Positions 37,390 through 46,937 of a stretch of DNA of 64,000 bases are shown here, piece by piece; the stretch's first letter is position 1; the number at the start of each line of letters is the position of its first letter. A model generated the notes under the pieces. It had not been told where the DNA came from, did not search any database, and saw nothing but the letters and a program-made list of their open reading frames with translations. The stretch spans positions 31,131 to 95,130 of the forward strand of contig CAZCHH010000005.1 in the NCBI GenBank assembly GCA_964498585.1. Direction: 5' to 3'. This DNA comes from JAAYJM01 sp964498585 (lineage in GTDB: Bacteria; Bacteroidota; Ignavibacteria; Kapaibacteriales; UBA2268). The position numbers and the translations under genes are program-made.

Positions 37390-37938
37390 CTATTTTTTAA
37401 TTTTTTTCCAAAATATTTCTCCATGATTTTCAAGGTAATTTGCAAAGCGGGCTGCAGTAAAAAGAAAATCAGAAAGTCGGTTTAAATAAATAAGTGCTTT
37501 TAAATTAACATGTTCTTCAGATGAAACTTTAACAGCTAATCTTTCAGCACGTCTACAAACCGTTCTTGCTTGGTGAAGAAAAGAAGCTGGAACCGTTCCA
37601 CCGGGCAGAATAAAATTTTGTAATTTAGGCAACTGCTCTGAATATTCGTCAATAAGATTTTCTAAATAAGAAATATCTTTATCTGAAATTCTTGTAATAA
37701 TCTGAGAAGAATTCAAAGGAGTAGCAAAATCGGAGCCGAGAACAAACAAAGTATTTGAAATGTTTTTTAGAGCAGGAATAAGCTTTTGTGGTGGAGAAAG
37801 TGAAATAACTATTCCAATTATTGAATTCAATTCATCAATCGTGCCATAACAATCGACTCTAATAGAATACTTATGGACCCTCAAACCATTAAATAATCCA
37901 GTAGTTCCATCATCTCCAGTTTTTGTATAAATTTTCAT
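37390..37938 (-). CDS. Cob(I)alamin adenosyltransferase, PduO/MMAB type
   Basis: 182 residues, ATG at 37938. MKIYTKTGDDGTTGLFNGLR is the ATP-binding N-terminus and LHQARTVCRRAERLAVKV the family signature. Transfers adenosyl from ATP to cob(I)alamin (EC 2.5.1.17), making coenzyme B12 for B12-dependent mutases or reductases. Divergent from pta with about 88 bp between starts. No other B12 gene and no cobalamin riboswitch is visible here, so it may act on salvaged cobamide. Confidence 0.93.
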   Translation of the reverse strand: MKIYTKTGDDGTTGLFNGLRVHKYSIRVDCYGTIDELNSIIGIVISLSPPQKLIPALKNISNTLFVLGSDFATPLNSSQIITRISDKDISYLENLIDEYSEQLPKLQNFILPGGTVPASFLHQARTVCRRAERLAVKVSSEEHVNLKALIYLNRLSDFLFTAARFANYLENHGEIFWKKIKK

Positions 37939-38026
37939 TTTATAATATTAATGCTTATTTTTTTTGTAATTTGTTTTTTTTAAAATTACAAAAATTTTTT
38001 TTATTAATAAAAATAAGGATGAAAAA

Positions 38027-39007
38027 ATGAGTGTAAGTTTCACTAGCTCAATGAGGGAGAAAGCATCAAAATTGTGTCTGAAAGTTGCTTTCCCAGACGC
38101 TGAAGATGTACGGACTTTAAAAGCAGCAATCGTTTTAAAAAATGATGCTATTGCAAAACCCATATTAGTTGGAACCGAAGCAAAAATTAGGGAATTAGCA
38201 AAAAAGGAAAATATCTCACTTGACGGAATTGCAATAGTCGAACCAGAAAAATCTGAGTATATTAAAAAATTTGCTAATATGCTTTACGAAAAGAGAAAAA
38301 GCAAAGGAATGACGGAAAGTGAAGCATTATCACACGTAAAAAGTCCTCTTTATTTTGCTGGCTTTATGCTCGAAACCGATATGGTTAAAGTCGTTGTAGC
38401 AGGTAACATTTCTGCAACCGGTGATGTGATAAGAGCATCTATATTCTCTGTTGGAGTTGCTTCGGGTATTTCCATTGTTAGCAGTTATTTTATTATGGTG
38501 CTTAAAGATGGAAGAAAGATTTGTTTTGCTGATTGTGCTGTTAATCCAGACCCAACTGCAGAGCAACTTGCAGATATTGCTATAAGTTCAGCAAAGAATT
38601 TTGCTTCAGTAACAGGCGAAGAACCAAAAGTAGCAATGCTTTCTTTCTCTACTAAAGGAAGTGCTAACCATCCACTTGTTGATAAGGTTGTTACTGCAAC
38701 AAACATAGTTAAAGAAAAAGCTTCGGACTTGTTAGTCGATGGCGAAATGCAAGCAGATGCAGCACTCATTGCTTCTATTGGCGAAAGAAAATGCAAAGGG
38801 TCGCCTGTTGCTGGTAAAGCTAATGTGTTAGTATTTCCGGATTTGAATTCAGGAAATATCGGATATAAATTAACCGAAAGAATAGCAGGCGCCGAAGCTG
38901 TTGGTCCTATTGTTCAAGGTTTGAAGAAACCTTATTGCGACTTGTCCCGTGGCTGTTCTGTTGATGATATGGTTAATGTTGCTGCTATTTGCAGTTTAAT
39001 GGCATAA
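38027..39007 (+). CDS. pta: Phosphate acetyltransferase
   Basis: 326 residues. AAGGA lies about 8 bp before the ATG. PTA/PTB fold: ALSHVKSPLYFAGFMLETDM, the conserved SFSTKGSANHP loop, LVDGEMQADAAL, SPVAGKANVLVFPDLNSGNI, and ERIAGAEAVGPIVQGLKKP, the Pta signature. Converts acetyl-CoA + Pi to acetyl phosphate (EC 2.3.1.8). No ackA is next to it. Length equals the short Pta form without extra N-terminal domains. Confidence 0.92.
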   Translation: MSVSFTSSMREKASKLCLKVAFPDAEDVRTLKAAIVLKNDAIAKPILVGTEAKIRELAKKENISLDGIAIVEPEKSEYIKKFANMLYEKRKSKGMTESEALSHVKSPLYFAGFMLETDMVKVVVAGNISATGDVIRASIFSVGVASGISIVSSYFIMVLKDGRKICFADCAVNPDPTAEQLADIAISSAKNFASVTGEEPKVAMLSFSTKGSANHPLVDKVVTATNIVKEKASDLLVDGEMQADAALIASIGERKCKGSPVAGKANVLVFPDLNSGNIGYKLTERIAGAEAVGPIVQGLKKPYCDLSRGCSVDDMVNVAAICSLMA

Positions 39008-39100
39008 AAATTATTTTTTGTAAGAAAATGCAAAATAAATAAATTTTTCTTGTTTATTTAAAAAAAATGTGTTAATTTGCATTTCTATACAAGTCGATGT

Positions 39101-39172
39101 GGCCCCATCGACTAATGGTTAGGTCACCAGCCTTTCACGCTGGCAGCAGGGGTTCGAATCCCCTTGGGGTCA
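39101..39172 (+). tRNA. tRNA-Glu (TTC)
   Basis: 72 nt. Acceptor GGCCCCA pairs with TGGGGTC; D stem GACT/GGTC; anticodon stem CCAGC/GCTGG with loop CTTTCAC (anticodon TTC); T arm AGGGG TTCGAAT CCCCT. The CCA end is not encoded. Followed by an intrinsic terminator. Confidence 0.95.
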
Positions 39173-39180
39173 CAAAATAA

Positions 39181-39218
39181 AACACTTTTAAATATTTTTT
39201 TTAAAAGTGTTTTTTTTA
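39181..39218 (+). terminator. Intrinsic terminator after tRNA-Glu
   Basis: AACACTTTTAAA, T-rich loop, TTTAAAAGTGTT then TTTTTT. Strong stem and T-run, 9 bp after the tRNA. Confidence 0.85.
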
Positions 39219-39820
39219 TCATACCATTACAAATTTATTTACTAAATTACTACTATAAAAGCAAATATAAAATGTCATTCCGAATCCAATGATAAAGGAA
39301 AACATTTATTTAAATAGAGTTGACATCAATTAACACAGTCATTCTGAACGAAGTGAAGAATCCAGAAAAATTTCTTTAAACCACTATCCTCTGAATTTTT
39401 CGCTACGCTCCTAATGAAACACCTTGGCTTTATTATCGTCTAACTGTATATATTACATATTATTCGAGTGATATATCAACCATCGGGTTAACCCGATGGT
39501 TGATTGCTCTTAACAAGGGGTTGCAATCCCTTTTTAAGATTTAGAAAGCATAATATCGTTCATTTTCTCAAAAGTAAACGACTTCGTTTATATTCGCCTC
39601 ATAATGACAACTCGAAAATAATGTTATACACTTTAAAATAAAGGGCTTCCTTTGTCGTGAGGTTTGAAATGACATGACTGCGAAATAATAAACTAAGAGG
39701 GTGCCAGGAGTTCTGAAATTATAATTTTGAAATTAATAGAAAAAAAAGAACTTTTTTAAATAGAATAAAATTTAAACAGGTATTTCTACGTCAAATAAAA
39801 TAAATAAAAGAAGAATTGTT
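39219..39820. other. Intergenic spacer with composite repeat
   Basis: Contains the K-left plus A element (39274-39416) and a near-perfect palindrome, ATCAACCATCGGGTT AACCCGATGGTTGAT, at 39475-39504. No gene was seen. Confidence 0.6.
39274..39416. repeat. Composite element: K-left arm plus A element (copy A3)
   Basis: The K arm GTCATTCCGAATCC ... TTTATTTAAATAGAGTTGAC is followed after about 10 bp by GTCATTCTGAACGAAGTGAA and the A element's right arm (diverged: CGCTACGCTCCTAATGA). Same order and spacing as 2543-2685. Confidence 0.75.
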
Positions 39821-40675
39821 ATGTATAAAAAGATTTTTAGAGCATTTTTAATAGTAATTAGTATTTTTTTCATTTACTTTTTAGTAAGAACAACTGATTT
39901 AGGAGCATTACAAAGTAATCAAAACAGTGCAAATTCTAAATCAGAAAATTTACAGTTCAGGTCTTTAAAAAACGATGCCTATTATTATGGCGAAAGATTA
40001 GAGTATTCTGTTATGTATTCGTTCTTAAAAGCTGGAACGGGTTATTTCCACATTTTGCCTCGTCCAGTATATCATAATAACCGCGAGTGCTACGATATTC
40101 GTTTTCAGGTGAACTCACTAAAAAGTTTGGAATGGATTTATAAAGTTAGCGATGCTTACCAAACTGCCTTAGATATCGAGGGACTTTTCCCCTGGGAATT
40201 TAAACAGAAAATTAGAGAAGGTGGCTACAAAAAAGATTATAAAGCTACATTCGACCAAATAAACAATTATGCAATTACTAGTGATAAAAAATTTAAAGTG
40301 CCGGAATATGTTCACGATATTGTTTCTGCATTTTATTATGTTAGAACTTTAGATATTTCTTCTATGCCAAAAGGTTCAATTTTAAAATTGCAAAATTTCT
40401 TTGACGATTCCACCTGGAGCTTAGGCGTTAAGTATCTTGGCAAACAAACAATTGAAGTTAGAGCAGGAAAGTTTAGATGCATTGTTATCGAACCTCTTGT
40501 TACAGAAGGAGGTCTATTTAAAAGTGAAGGCAAGATTTTAATTTGGCTTACTGATGACGAAAACAAAATTCCTGTAAAAGTATCAACAAAAATCCTTATT
40601 GGAAGTGTTGCTGCTGAATTAGACAAATATTCAGGATTGAAAAATCCTGCAAAAGCTAAGATTTACGATAATTGA
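39821..40675 (+). CDS. DUF3108 domain-containing envelope protein
   Basis: 284 residues. An N-terminal membrane segment (FLIVISIFFIYFLV) acts as signal or anchor. The DUF3108 core follows: YYYGERLEYSVMYSFLKAGT, YDIRFQVNSLKSLEWIYKV, VSAFYYVRTLDISSMPKGS, and EGKILIWLTDDENKIPVKVS. DUF3108 proteins are periplasmic beta-sandwich proteins of uncertain function; some are linked to envelope assembly. The downstream YgiT-like gene is 46 bp away on the same strand. Confidence 0.85.
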   Translation: MYKKIFRAFLIVISIFFIYFLVRTTDLGALQSNQNSANSKSENLQFRSLKNDAYYYGERLEYSVMYSFLKAGTGYFHILPRPVYHNNRECYDIRFQVNSLKSLEWIYKVSDAYQTALDIEGLFPWEFKQKIREGGYKKDYKATFDQINNYAITSDKKFKVPEYVHDIVSAFYYVRTLDISSMPKGSILKLQNFFDDSTWSLGVKYLGKQTIEVRAGKFRCIVIEPLVTEGGLFKSEGKILIWLTDDENKIPVKVSTKILIGSVAAELDKYSGLKNPAKAKIYDN

Positions 40676-40721
40676 AAAATATACGATAAATAGATTATTT
40701 TCATTATTATGGAAGAAAAAA

Positions 40722-40952
40722 ATGATTTGTTCAAAATGTGGTGCTAATGAGTTTTTTGCCAAAAAAATAAAAAAAATTTTTGAAATCGATAACAAAGTTG
40801 TTGTTATAGATAATTTCCCTGTTCTTATTTGTAAGAAATGTGGCGAGGAAAATTTCTCAAAAGAAGCTTTGGCAAATATTCAAGATATTGTTACAAGCGA
40901 TACTAAATGCGAAATTAAATCCAAAAATTATGAATATTCAAATAAAGTCTGA
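40722..40952 (+). CDS. YgiT-type zinc-finger protein (orphan MqsA-like antitoxin N-domain)
   Basis: 76 residues. Two CxxC pairs (C3/C6 and C37/C40: ICSKCGA, LICKKCGEE) define the YgiT/MqsA N-terminal zinc finger that normally binds a toxin such as MqsR or a RelE/DUF4258 protein. No such partner is adjacent and there is no C-terminal HTH. It could be an orphan antitoxin or a remnant of a module. Confidence 0.75.
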   Translation: MICSKCGANEFFAKKIKKIFEIDNKVVVIDNFPVLICKKCGEENFSKEALANIQDIVTSDTKCEIKSKNYEYSNKV

Positions 40953-41205
40953 ATTAATTGATGCTCTAAAATTCTCATTCTATGCATTGCGAAAAATCTC
41001 ACCGATACTTTTTATCAGAAGATTTGAGAATCTTCGCTTGTTCCAATTGATGTCTTTTACAAAAACTATGAAATATAGAACAGCATTAATAAATTATCAG
41101 AAATTCCTTATCATAATAATTCACCTTGCCTTTTCATTTCCTGAGAAGAAAATGTAAAAGATTTGTTATTGATTAATTGTATCATTTTTAAATAAATTAA
41201 GTTGT

Positions 41206-41823
41206 ATGAAAACAAGAGTTTATCTTAATTTTTTATTTCTATTTTTGCTTACTTATTCTTTATCTGCCCAATCGAAAGATGATGTATTTTCTAAAATAGT
41301 AAAAAAATATAAAAATATCAGCAGTATTTCTTTTTCATTTCAAAATGAAGAAATTACTGGATTTTATGGTAATTTAAAAGCTAAAAAAAATAATAAATAT
41401 ATAATCGAAGCTAATGACAGGATTATAAAATGCAATGGCAAGACTCTTTGGAACTATTCAATTTCAGAAAAAAAAGTTATTATCTCGGATTTTGAAGAAA
41501 GTTATGTTGAGGAAAATTCAATCGAAACCATTTTTTTTAATTTCTTAAATGATTATGAACCGAACGATTTGAAAAGCGAGCAAGCTTCAAAATCAAATTC
41601 TTTAATTTTATCTTTGAGAAAGAAAAAAACTGCTTCAAAGTTAAATAATGATATTAAAATATGGCTTGACTCAAAATCTTTAATCCCCATTAAACTACAA
41701 ATAAACAACAACAACGAAAAATCCAATTGGTTGGTTAGTAATTTAAAAACTGATTTAAATTTGAGCGATAGTCAGTTTAAATTTACAATTCCAAAAGATA
41801 CGGAAATTATAGATTTAAGATAA
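41206..41823 (+). CDS. LolA-like outer-membrane lipoprotein carrier
   Basis: 205 residues, signal peptide MKTRVYLNFLFLFLLTYSLSAQ. The LolA fold is suggested by FSFQNEEITGFYGNLKAKKN, IIKCNGKTLWNYSISEKKVI and the terminal FTIPKDTEIIDLR. By family, LolA ferries lipoproteins across the periplasm to LolB or the outer membrane; paralogues exist, so the exact role is not certain. The N-terminal part is lysine-rich. Monocistronic. Confidence 0.8.
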   Translation: MKTRVYLNFLFLFLLTYSLSAQSKDDVFSKIVKKYKNISSISFSFQNEEITGFYGNLKAKKNNKYIIEANDRIIKCNGKTLWNYSISEKKVIISDFEESYVEENSIETIFFNFLNDYEPNDLKSEQASKSNSLILSLRKKKTASKLNNDIKIWLDSKSLIPIKLQINNNNEKSNWLVSNLKTDLNLSDSQFKFTIPKDTEIIDLR

Positions 41824-42699
41824 TTTTGATAAAGAAATTTAATTAAAGAAATCGGCAAGGAACAAAAGAGAAGAACAAGCTCATTTTCCAAAGAATAACA
41901 AATCTTTAAATGTTTTTCCCTTATAAAATAAACGAAAGAAAAAAATAGAATTTAATTTTGCTTCTTTTTTCTCTGATAATTTATTATCTCATTCTCTTCC
42001 TTTAATTTTAAATAGACAATATTCTTATTAACATTACCTTTTAATTGCTTTATTTGTTGAATTATACTATTTCTTTATGCTTTTTTATACTTTAACATTA
42101 CTTCTCCCCTATTTCAATAAAGAAATATTTTTGATGAAATGCTCAATGAAATAATTTCTATAGTTATTGTTGTCTTAAAGCATTAAAAAGTTCTTTCTAT
42201 AAGATTAGAATAATACTAAAGAATTAACCATTATAAATCCCTTTACACATTTTCCTCTTGAGAGCTAAAGATTATACACAAATATTAGTTCTTATAAAAT
42301 GAACAAAAAAACAGGTTTAGCATCTTAGAAATTTATTCTGTAGGAATTATATATCTGTAACAGAAGTAAACCTTGACTGCGCTTATCCCGTAGGGATTAT
42401 ATATTATAAAAGCATATATATATTTAATTCCTAAGGAATAAAAAAAACTTGAAAAGGAAACATTGTATAAGATATAATCGGATTCTTGAAAGTTCATTAC
42501 ATAAAAAGTAAATTTTTTCATTTATATTTGACAATGAATGACAAATTTTAGAAGTTCAATAAATTATTTTTATAAATCAGAAAAAATGAATAATTTTATT
42601 TTTGTCATAAATTGTTATATGAAATTAATTTTGTTTAATAATTTACTTTTTTCATCAAATATTTTGTAAAATAATCATAAAAATACATCAAATACTAAT
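41824..42699. other. Long AT-rich spacer
   Basis: 876 bp. Apart from the D element at 42333-42440 and a possible C-family trace near 42245 (TTTTCCTCTTGAGAG), I see no ORF, RNA gene or clear promoter. Confidence 0.5.
42333..42440. repeat. D element, copy 2 (diverged)
   Basis: Ends ATTCTGTAGGAATTATATAT and TATTTAATTCCTAAGGAATA, with an internal ATCCCGTAGGGATTATATAT arm matching the 5501-5653 element. Confidence 0.65.
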
Positions 42700-43629
42700 A
42701 TGAAAACTTTTATAATTAAAAATGAAACAATTGACTGGCTGCTTACTGTCGATTCTTCAATTCGCTGGCAGGTAATGAATGACCTGTTAGATATTGATAA
42801 AACGTCTGTTAATAAAGAAAGAGAAAAAGTAAGTAAAGCTGGATGGGGAAAAATATTGCTCGAAAAACAAGATGATGATGGCAAATGGGCAAATTCTCTT
42901 TACTCTCCCAAATGGATTTCAACGACTTATTCTTTATATATTTTAAAAGAACTGGGAATTTTACAAAACGAACAAACTCAAAAAGGTTGCGAGCAACTTT
43001 TTGAAAATGGGATCTTCAATAATGAAGAAATACGCTTATCAAGAAACCGGTTATTGCGGGATAATGCTATAACTGGACTTGTTCTTGGGATTCTTTCGTA
43101 TTTTAATTATAAAGATGAAAGATTGCATTCTATTGCTCAATTTCTCTCGAAAAATCAAAATGGAAATGGCACTTGGCTTTATGACAATAAAGAAGGTGCC
43201 GATAAATACGCATTTGAAACAACGCTTTTAATTTTGAAAGGATTATTTGACTATCAGAAATATATTCCTAATTCATTAAATTTAAATCAATCTATAGAAA
43301 AAGCTCAAAATTTCTTATTAAGTTATAATTTATTTCTTGACAAATCAAGTAAAAAACCTATTAAAAAGGACTGGCTGCTCTTTTCATATCCGAATTATTG
43401 GCATTACGATATTTTGACTACTTTAGATTATTTCAGAGAAATTGATTTTAAAAGCGAATCCCTAATTGATGCTATAGAATTTATTCAAAAAAAGCAAAAT
43501 AAAGATGGCACATGGAATCTACAGAATAAGCATAAGGGCTTAACTTACTTTGAAATGGAAGAAGTTGGAAAGCCAAGCAGATGGAATACTTTAAGAGCAT
43601 TACGAATTTTAAAATGGTGGTTTTCTTAA
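42700..43629 (+). CDS. Alpha/alpha-toroid (squalene-cyclase/prenyltransferase-like) protein
   Basis: 309 residues, no signal peptide. QW-like repeats typical of terpenoid-cyclase toroids: LEKQDDDGKWANSLYSPKW, FLSKNQNGNGTWLYDNKEGA, FIQKKQNKDGTWNLQNKHKG. No DxDD cyclase motif is visible, so catalysis of a terpene reaction is not supported. Such short cytosolic toroid proteins are common and uncharacterised. It is followed after 31 bp by the pantothenate-kinase gene, a possible operon. Confidence 0.75.
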   Translation: MKTFIIKNETIDWLLTVDSSIRWQVMNDLLDIDKTSVNKEREKVSKAGWGKILLEKQDDDGKWANSLYSPKWISTTYSLYILKELGILQNEQTQKGCEQLFENGIFNNEEIRLSRNRLLRDNAITGLVLGILSYFNYKDERLHSIAQFLSKNQNGNGTWLYDNKEGADKYAFETTLLILKGLFDYQKYIPNSLNLNQSIEKAQNFLLSYNLFLDKSSKKPIKKDWLLFSYPNYWHYDILTTLDYFREIDFKSESLIDAIEFIQKKQNKDGTWNLQNKHKGLTYFEMEEVGKPSRWNTLRALRILKWWFS

Positions 43630-43660
43630 TTCTGCAAAATTTAATAAACAATTAATCTTT

Positions 43661-44442
43661 ATGAAAAATAAATCAATTATATGCTTTGACTTAGGAACCA
43701 CATCTTCTAAGTATATTATTAAAAAAGATTGTCAAATCAAATCACATAATACAATTAATAACAATAATTTAGATAACTTGATTGAACAGTATTCAAATAA
43801 TCAAACTTTCAATCATATTTTAATTACCGGTTCTAATGCAAATAAATATAAAAGTGAAAATAAGATTATTATTATTAATGAGTTAGAAGCAATTGCAAAT
43901 ATTATTAAATATCTAGAAAAAGAAGCGGATTAGTCGTAAGCATTGGAACTGGAACTGCTTTCGTTAAGTATAATAAAAGTGAATACAAGCATCTGATTGG
44001 AACTGGTATTGGTGGAGGCACATTTGCCGGTCTTGGAAAATTGCTCCTGAATACAACTAATCCCAAAGAATTAGAAGATTTAGCCCAAAGAGGCGATTTT
44101 AAAAAAATAAATACTACAATAGAAGATATTTCATATAATAAGGAAAGTTGGTTTGAAAATGAAGTTACTGTTTCTAATTTTGGTAAGCCAACCGCAAATC
44201 AAGCTGATATAGCAATAGGACTGCATAGCTTGGTCGCAGAAACAATAATGTCAATTTTGGTAGCTTTGACTTTAAAAGAAAAATTTGAGAATATTATCTT
44301 TACTGGTGCTGTATTAAAGAACTCAATCATTAAGCAAATCATTAATAAATATGCAAAATTGTTTAAACTTGATGTTATGTTTTTAGATAATCCTGAATTT
44401 GGCACTTGCTATGGTGCTATTGCCGCTTTTGAAAATAGCTGA
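43661..44442 (+). pseudogene. Type II pantothenate kinase (CoaW/PanK-II) with one-base frameshift
   Basis: The first part (90 residues) has the ASKHA phosphate-1 motif CFDLGTTSSKYIIKKD and ITGSNA. Reading stops at 43931-43933. The next frame continues at once with GLVVSIGTGTAFVKYNKSEY, LIGTGIGGGTFAGLGKLLL and FTGAVLKNSIIKQIINKY to 44442. Adding one A in the AAAAA run near 43918-43922 joins the two into 260 residues, the normal PanK-II length, with LEKRSGLVVSIG at the join. So it is either a single-base sequencing error in an essential CoA-synthesis gene or a real lesion. The 3' end is 1 bp from the convergent SBBP gene. Confidence 0.85.
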
Positions 44443-44443
44443 T

Positions 44444-46885
44444 TTACTTCACTATCAACAACTTCTTTCTTATCAATAACTTGCTTGATTTAAGCAATAA
44501 AAAGTACATTCCAGATTCGAATGTTGATAATGAAAAATTACATCGGTTTTCGTTATTTAAATAAACTCTTCTTGTAATTATTAAATCTCCATAAGAATTA
44601 TAAATCTCAAAGTTAAGTTCTTCTTTTACTGGTCGATTAAATTGTATTTGAATATCTTCAGTTGCCGGCTGTGGATTTATAACTGCTTCAATATTTTCCA
44701 TACTATCGCTACCACAATAAATTGGAACATTGCAATTTGAATTTCCACTAAAAACCGTTGGCTCAAGTTCAATTGAAATCGGCAAATAAATAAAGCCACA
44801 TTTATCAACATAAGAAATTGTATCATAATATTTATAAGAAAAATATTTGTTTGCAAAAAAGCAGATTTCTAATGGAACTGTCTGTTTTGCCGGAATAATC
44901 AAGGGAAATTGAGATTGAGGAATTGAAAAATTAGTATTTAACGAAAGAAATAAGTTATCAATAATAATTTCTGAATCGGAAAAATTAAAAATACCAATTT
45001 TATCTTTTATTAATTGGAAAGCATAAGATGGCTTCGGCATTTCAAACTCTTTTTCCGGAATAAATTTGATTGGAACGCCAAGCGAAGGTTCTAACTCCCC
45101 TTCAATAATCTTCATATTCTTTTCTTTGTCAAATACCCATATTCTATAAATCCCTTTTTCAGATTCGTAAATCAAGCTGACAGTGAATTTTGCAACATTT
45201 TTACTAATTCTTTCAAAAGCAACATTGCAATTTTGATTGTATTCAACAGCCCAAGAATCAATTCCAGAAATAACCGCACCTGTATCCTCAACAATTATTT
45301 CTTTTAAAATACCGCAGGAGTCATTTGTTGACTGGACATAAGGGGAATTGATGTCTTTTAAAGAAATACCAAATTTTGCAATAAAACCATCAGTATAATT
45401 TTTTTTATTTAATTGAAAAGCATTTGAAGTAACTGGAAAATCATTGCTATTTGTGCTACCAACAATGTAAAGAACAGAATCCTTAACAAAAATATCTGAA
45501 GCATTGTCTTCGTTAATACCTCCAATATATGTTGAATTAAGCGGAACACCATCTAAATTTAGAGATAACGAATAAACATCATAATTTCCCTTATTACTTT
45601 CCTGAAAAGAATCTCCAGTTATTAAAATATTATAACTGTTCGTTTTGAATGTAGTATATATTTCTTCTTTACATATTTTTAGTGAACTGTAAAAGACATC
45701 AGTATCATCATCATAAGTTAATTTTCCCTCGTTTGCAGAACCACCGATGTAAGAGCACCACACTTTTGAACCTTCTGGAGTCAATTTAAGTAAGAAACCA
45801 TCAACATCTCCATTATTTTTGGTCTGGAATTCATTTAATAACGATAAGTCATTGCTTGTCGAATAACCAAGTAAATATATATTATCATCACTATCTAAAC
45901 CAACATTAAATAGTCTATCTATTCCTTTTCCTCCAAAATAACTACTCCATAATATATTAAAATTCTTATCAAATTTCATAATATAGCCATCAAATTTACC
46001 ATTAAAACCAGTTTGAAGTTTACTATTTACTACTGGTATGCAATCCAAATTTGTAAATCCACAAACAATTATATTATTGTTCTGGTCAATTGTTATTCCT
46101 TCAGCAAATATATTTTCAGCATGTATAGTATTACTGTAGCCAATCAAAGTGGAATATAAATCATAATTTATAGTATTAATTTTAATTAAAATTCCAGCAT
46201 ACCATGCACCTTTTGTCTTCTTTATTGCTTTACTAGAAACTGGAAAATCATTACTAATTGATCTTCCAACTATATATACATTTGAATTTGAGTCTGCTAC
46301 TATACAAGAACCACAGTCATAACCTCCACCACCAATAAAAGTGGAATAAACTAGCTTTCCGTCTTTGCTTAATTCAGAAATAATTACATCAGAGTTACCA
46401 GAATGTACTTTTGAAAAAGCATTATTAGTTACAGGAAAATTACCAGATTGAGATTCTCCAGTTAGCCAAATATTATTGTTTTTATCTAAGCAAATACTCA
46501 ACATCATTTCGGTACCTGAACCGCCTAAATAAGTGCTCCATACTAATTGAAAATCTTTATTAAATTTAGAAATAAATAAATCAGAACCACCTTTTAAATT
46601 TTTTTGAAACGCATCGCTTGTTGTTGCAAAATCGTTGCTGGATGTGTGTCCAGCTATAATGATATTGTCTTCATCATCAATAATTATTGATTTAATTACA
46701 TCATTATTATTACCTCCCAAAAAGGTTATCCAATCGGCATCTTTAAAACCAGATAAAATTTTATCAACATTGTTTTTATTTTTACTATATTTGTATTTTT
46801 CATAAAGTAAATTACTTTCTGAAAATAAATTATTATAATAACAAACAAGAAATGTTAGAATCAATATTATTTTTGCTGTTTTCAT
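44444..46885 (-). CDS. SBBP-repeat (beta-propeller) protein, T9SS-exported
   Basis: 813 residues, ATG 46885, signal peptide MKTAKIILILTFLVCYYNNL. About eight SBBP-type repeats with W/STYLGG-x-x-x-D, DNIYLLGYSTSND, G-x-D-x-F-I-x-K patterns span roughly residues 50-510. A beta-sandwich region (about 540-720) and a T9SS type A domain follow (INPQPATEDIQIQFN, IYNSYGDLIITRRV, STFESGMYFLLL). Probably a surface protein. Stops 1 bp from the end of the PanK gene. Confidence 0.85.
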   Translation of the reverse strand: MKTAKIILILTFLVCYYNNLFSESNLLYEKYKYSKNKNNVDKILSGFKDADWITFLGGNNNDVIKSIIIDDEDNIIIAGHTSSNDFATTSDAFQKNLKGGSDLFISKFNKDFQLVWSTYLGGSGTEMMLSICLDKNNNIWLTGESQSGNFPVTNNAFSKVHSGNSDVIISELSKDGKLVYSTFIGGGGYDCGSCIVADSNSNVYIVGRSISNDFPVSSKAIKKTKGAWYAGILIKINTINYDLYSTLIGYSNTIHAENIFAEGITIDQNNNIIVCGFTNLDCIPVVNSKLQTGFNGKFDGYIMKFDKNFNILWSSYFGGKGIDRLFNVGLDSDDNIYLLGYSTSNDLSLLNEFQTKNNGDVDGFLLKLTPEGSKVWCSYIGGSANEGKLTYDDDTDVFYSSLKICKEEIYTTFKTNSYNILITGDSFQESNKGNYDVYSLSLNLDGVPLNSTYIGGINEDNASDIFVKDSVLYIVGSTNSNDFPVTSNAFQLNKKNYTDGFIAKFGISLKDINSPYVQSTNDSCGILKEIIVEDTGAVISGIDSWAVEYNQNCNVAFERISKNVAKFTVSLIYESEKGIYRIWVFDKEKNMKIIEGELEPSLGVPIKFIPEKEFEMPKPSYAFQLIKDKIGIFNFSDSEIIIDNLFLSLNTNFSIPQSQFPLIIPAKQTVPLEICFFANKYFSYKYYDTISYVDKCGFIYLPISIELEPTVFSGNSNCNVPIYCGSDSMENIEAVINPQPATEDIQIQFNRPVKEELNFEIYNSYGDLIITRRVYLNNENRCNFSLSTFESGMYFLLLKSSKLLIRKKLLIVK

Positions 46886-46937
46886 AGTATTAATATTTAC
46901 TTTATTAATTTTAAAATTTAAAACAAATAATTGAGAT

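Noticed and set aside
37939..38026. Considered a cobalamin riboswitch upstream of the adenosyltransferase gene
   Set aside because: Only about 88 bp separate the divergent starts and no B12-box-like sequence is visible.
40962..41170. Possible remnant coding stretch downstream of the YgiT-like gene (reads ESSLVPIDVFYKNYEI and NSPCLFIS between stops)
   Set aside because: Looks protein-like in one frame but contains three stop codons within 210 bp and matches no family I know; too weak to list as a pseudogene.
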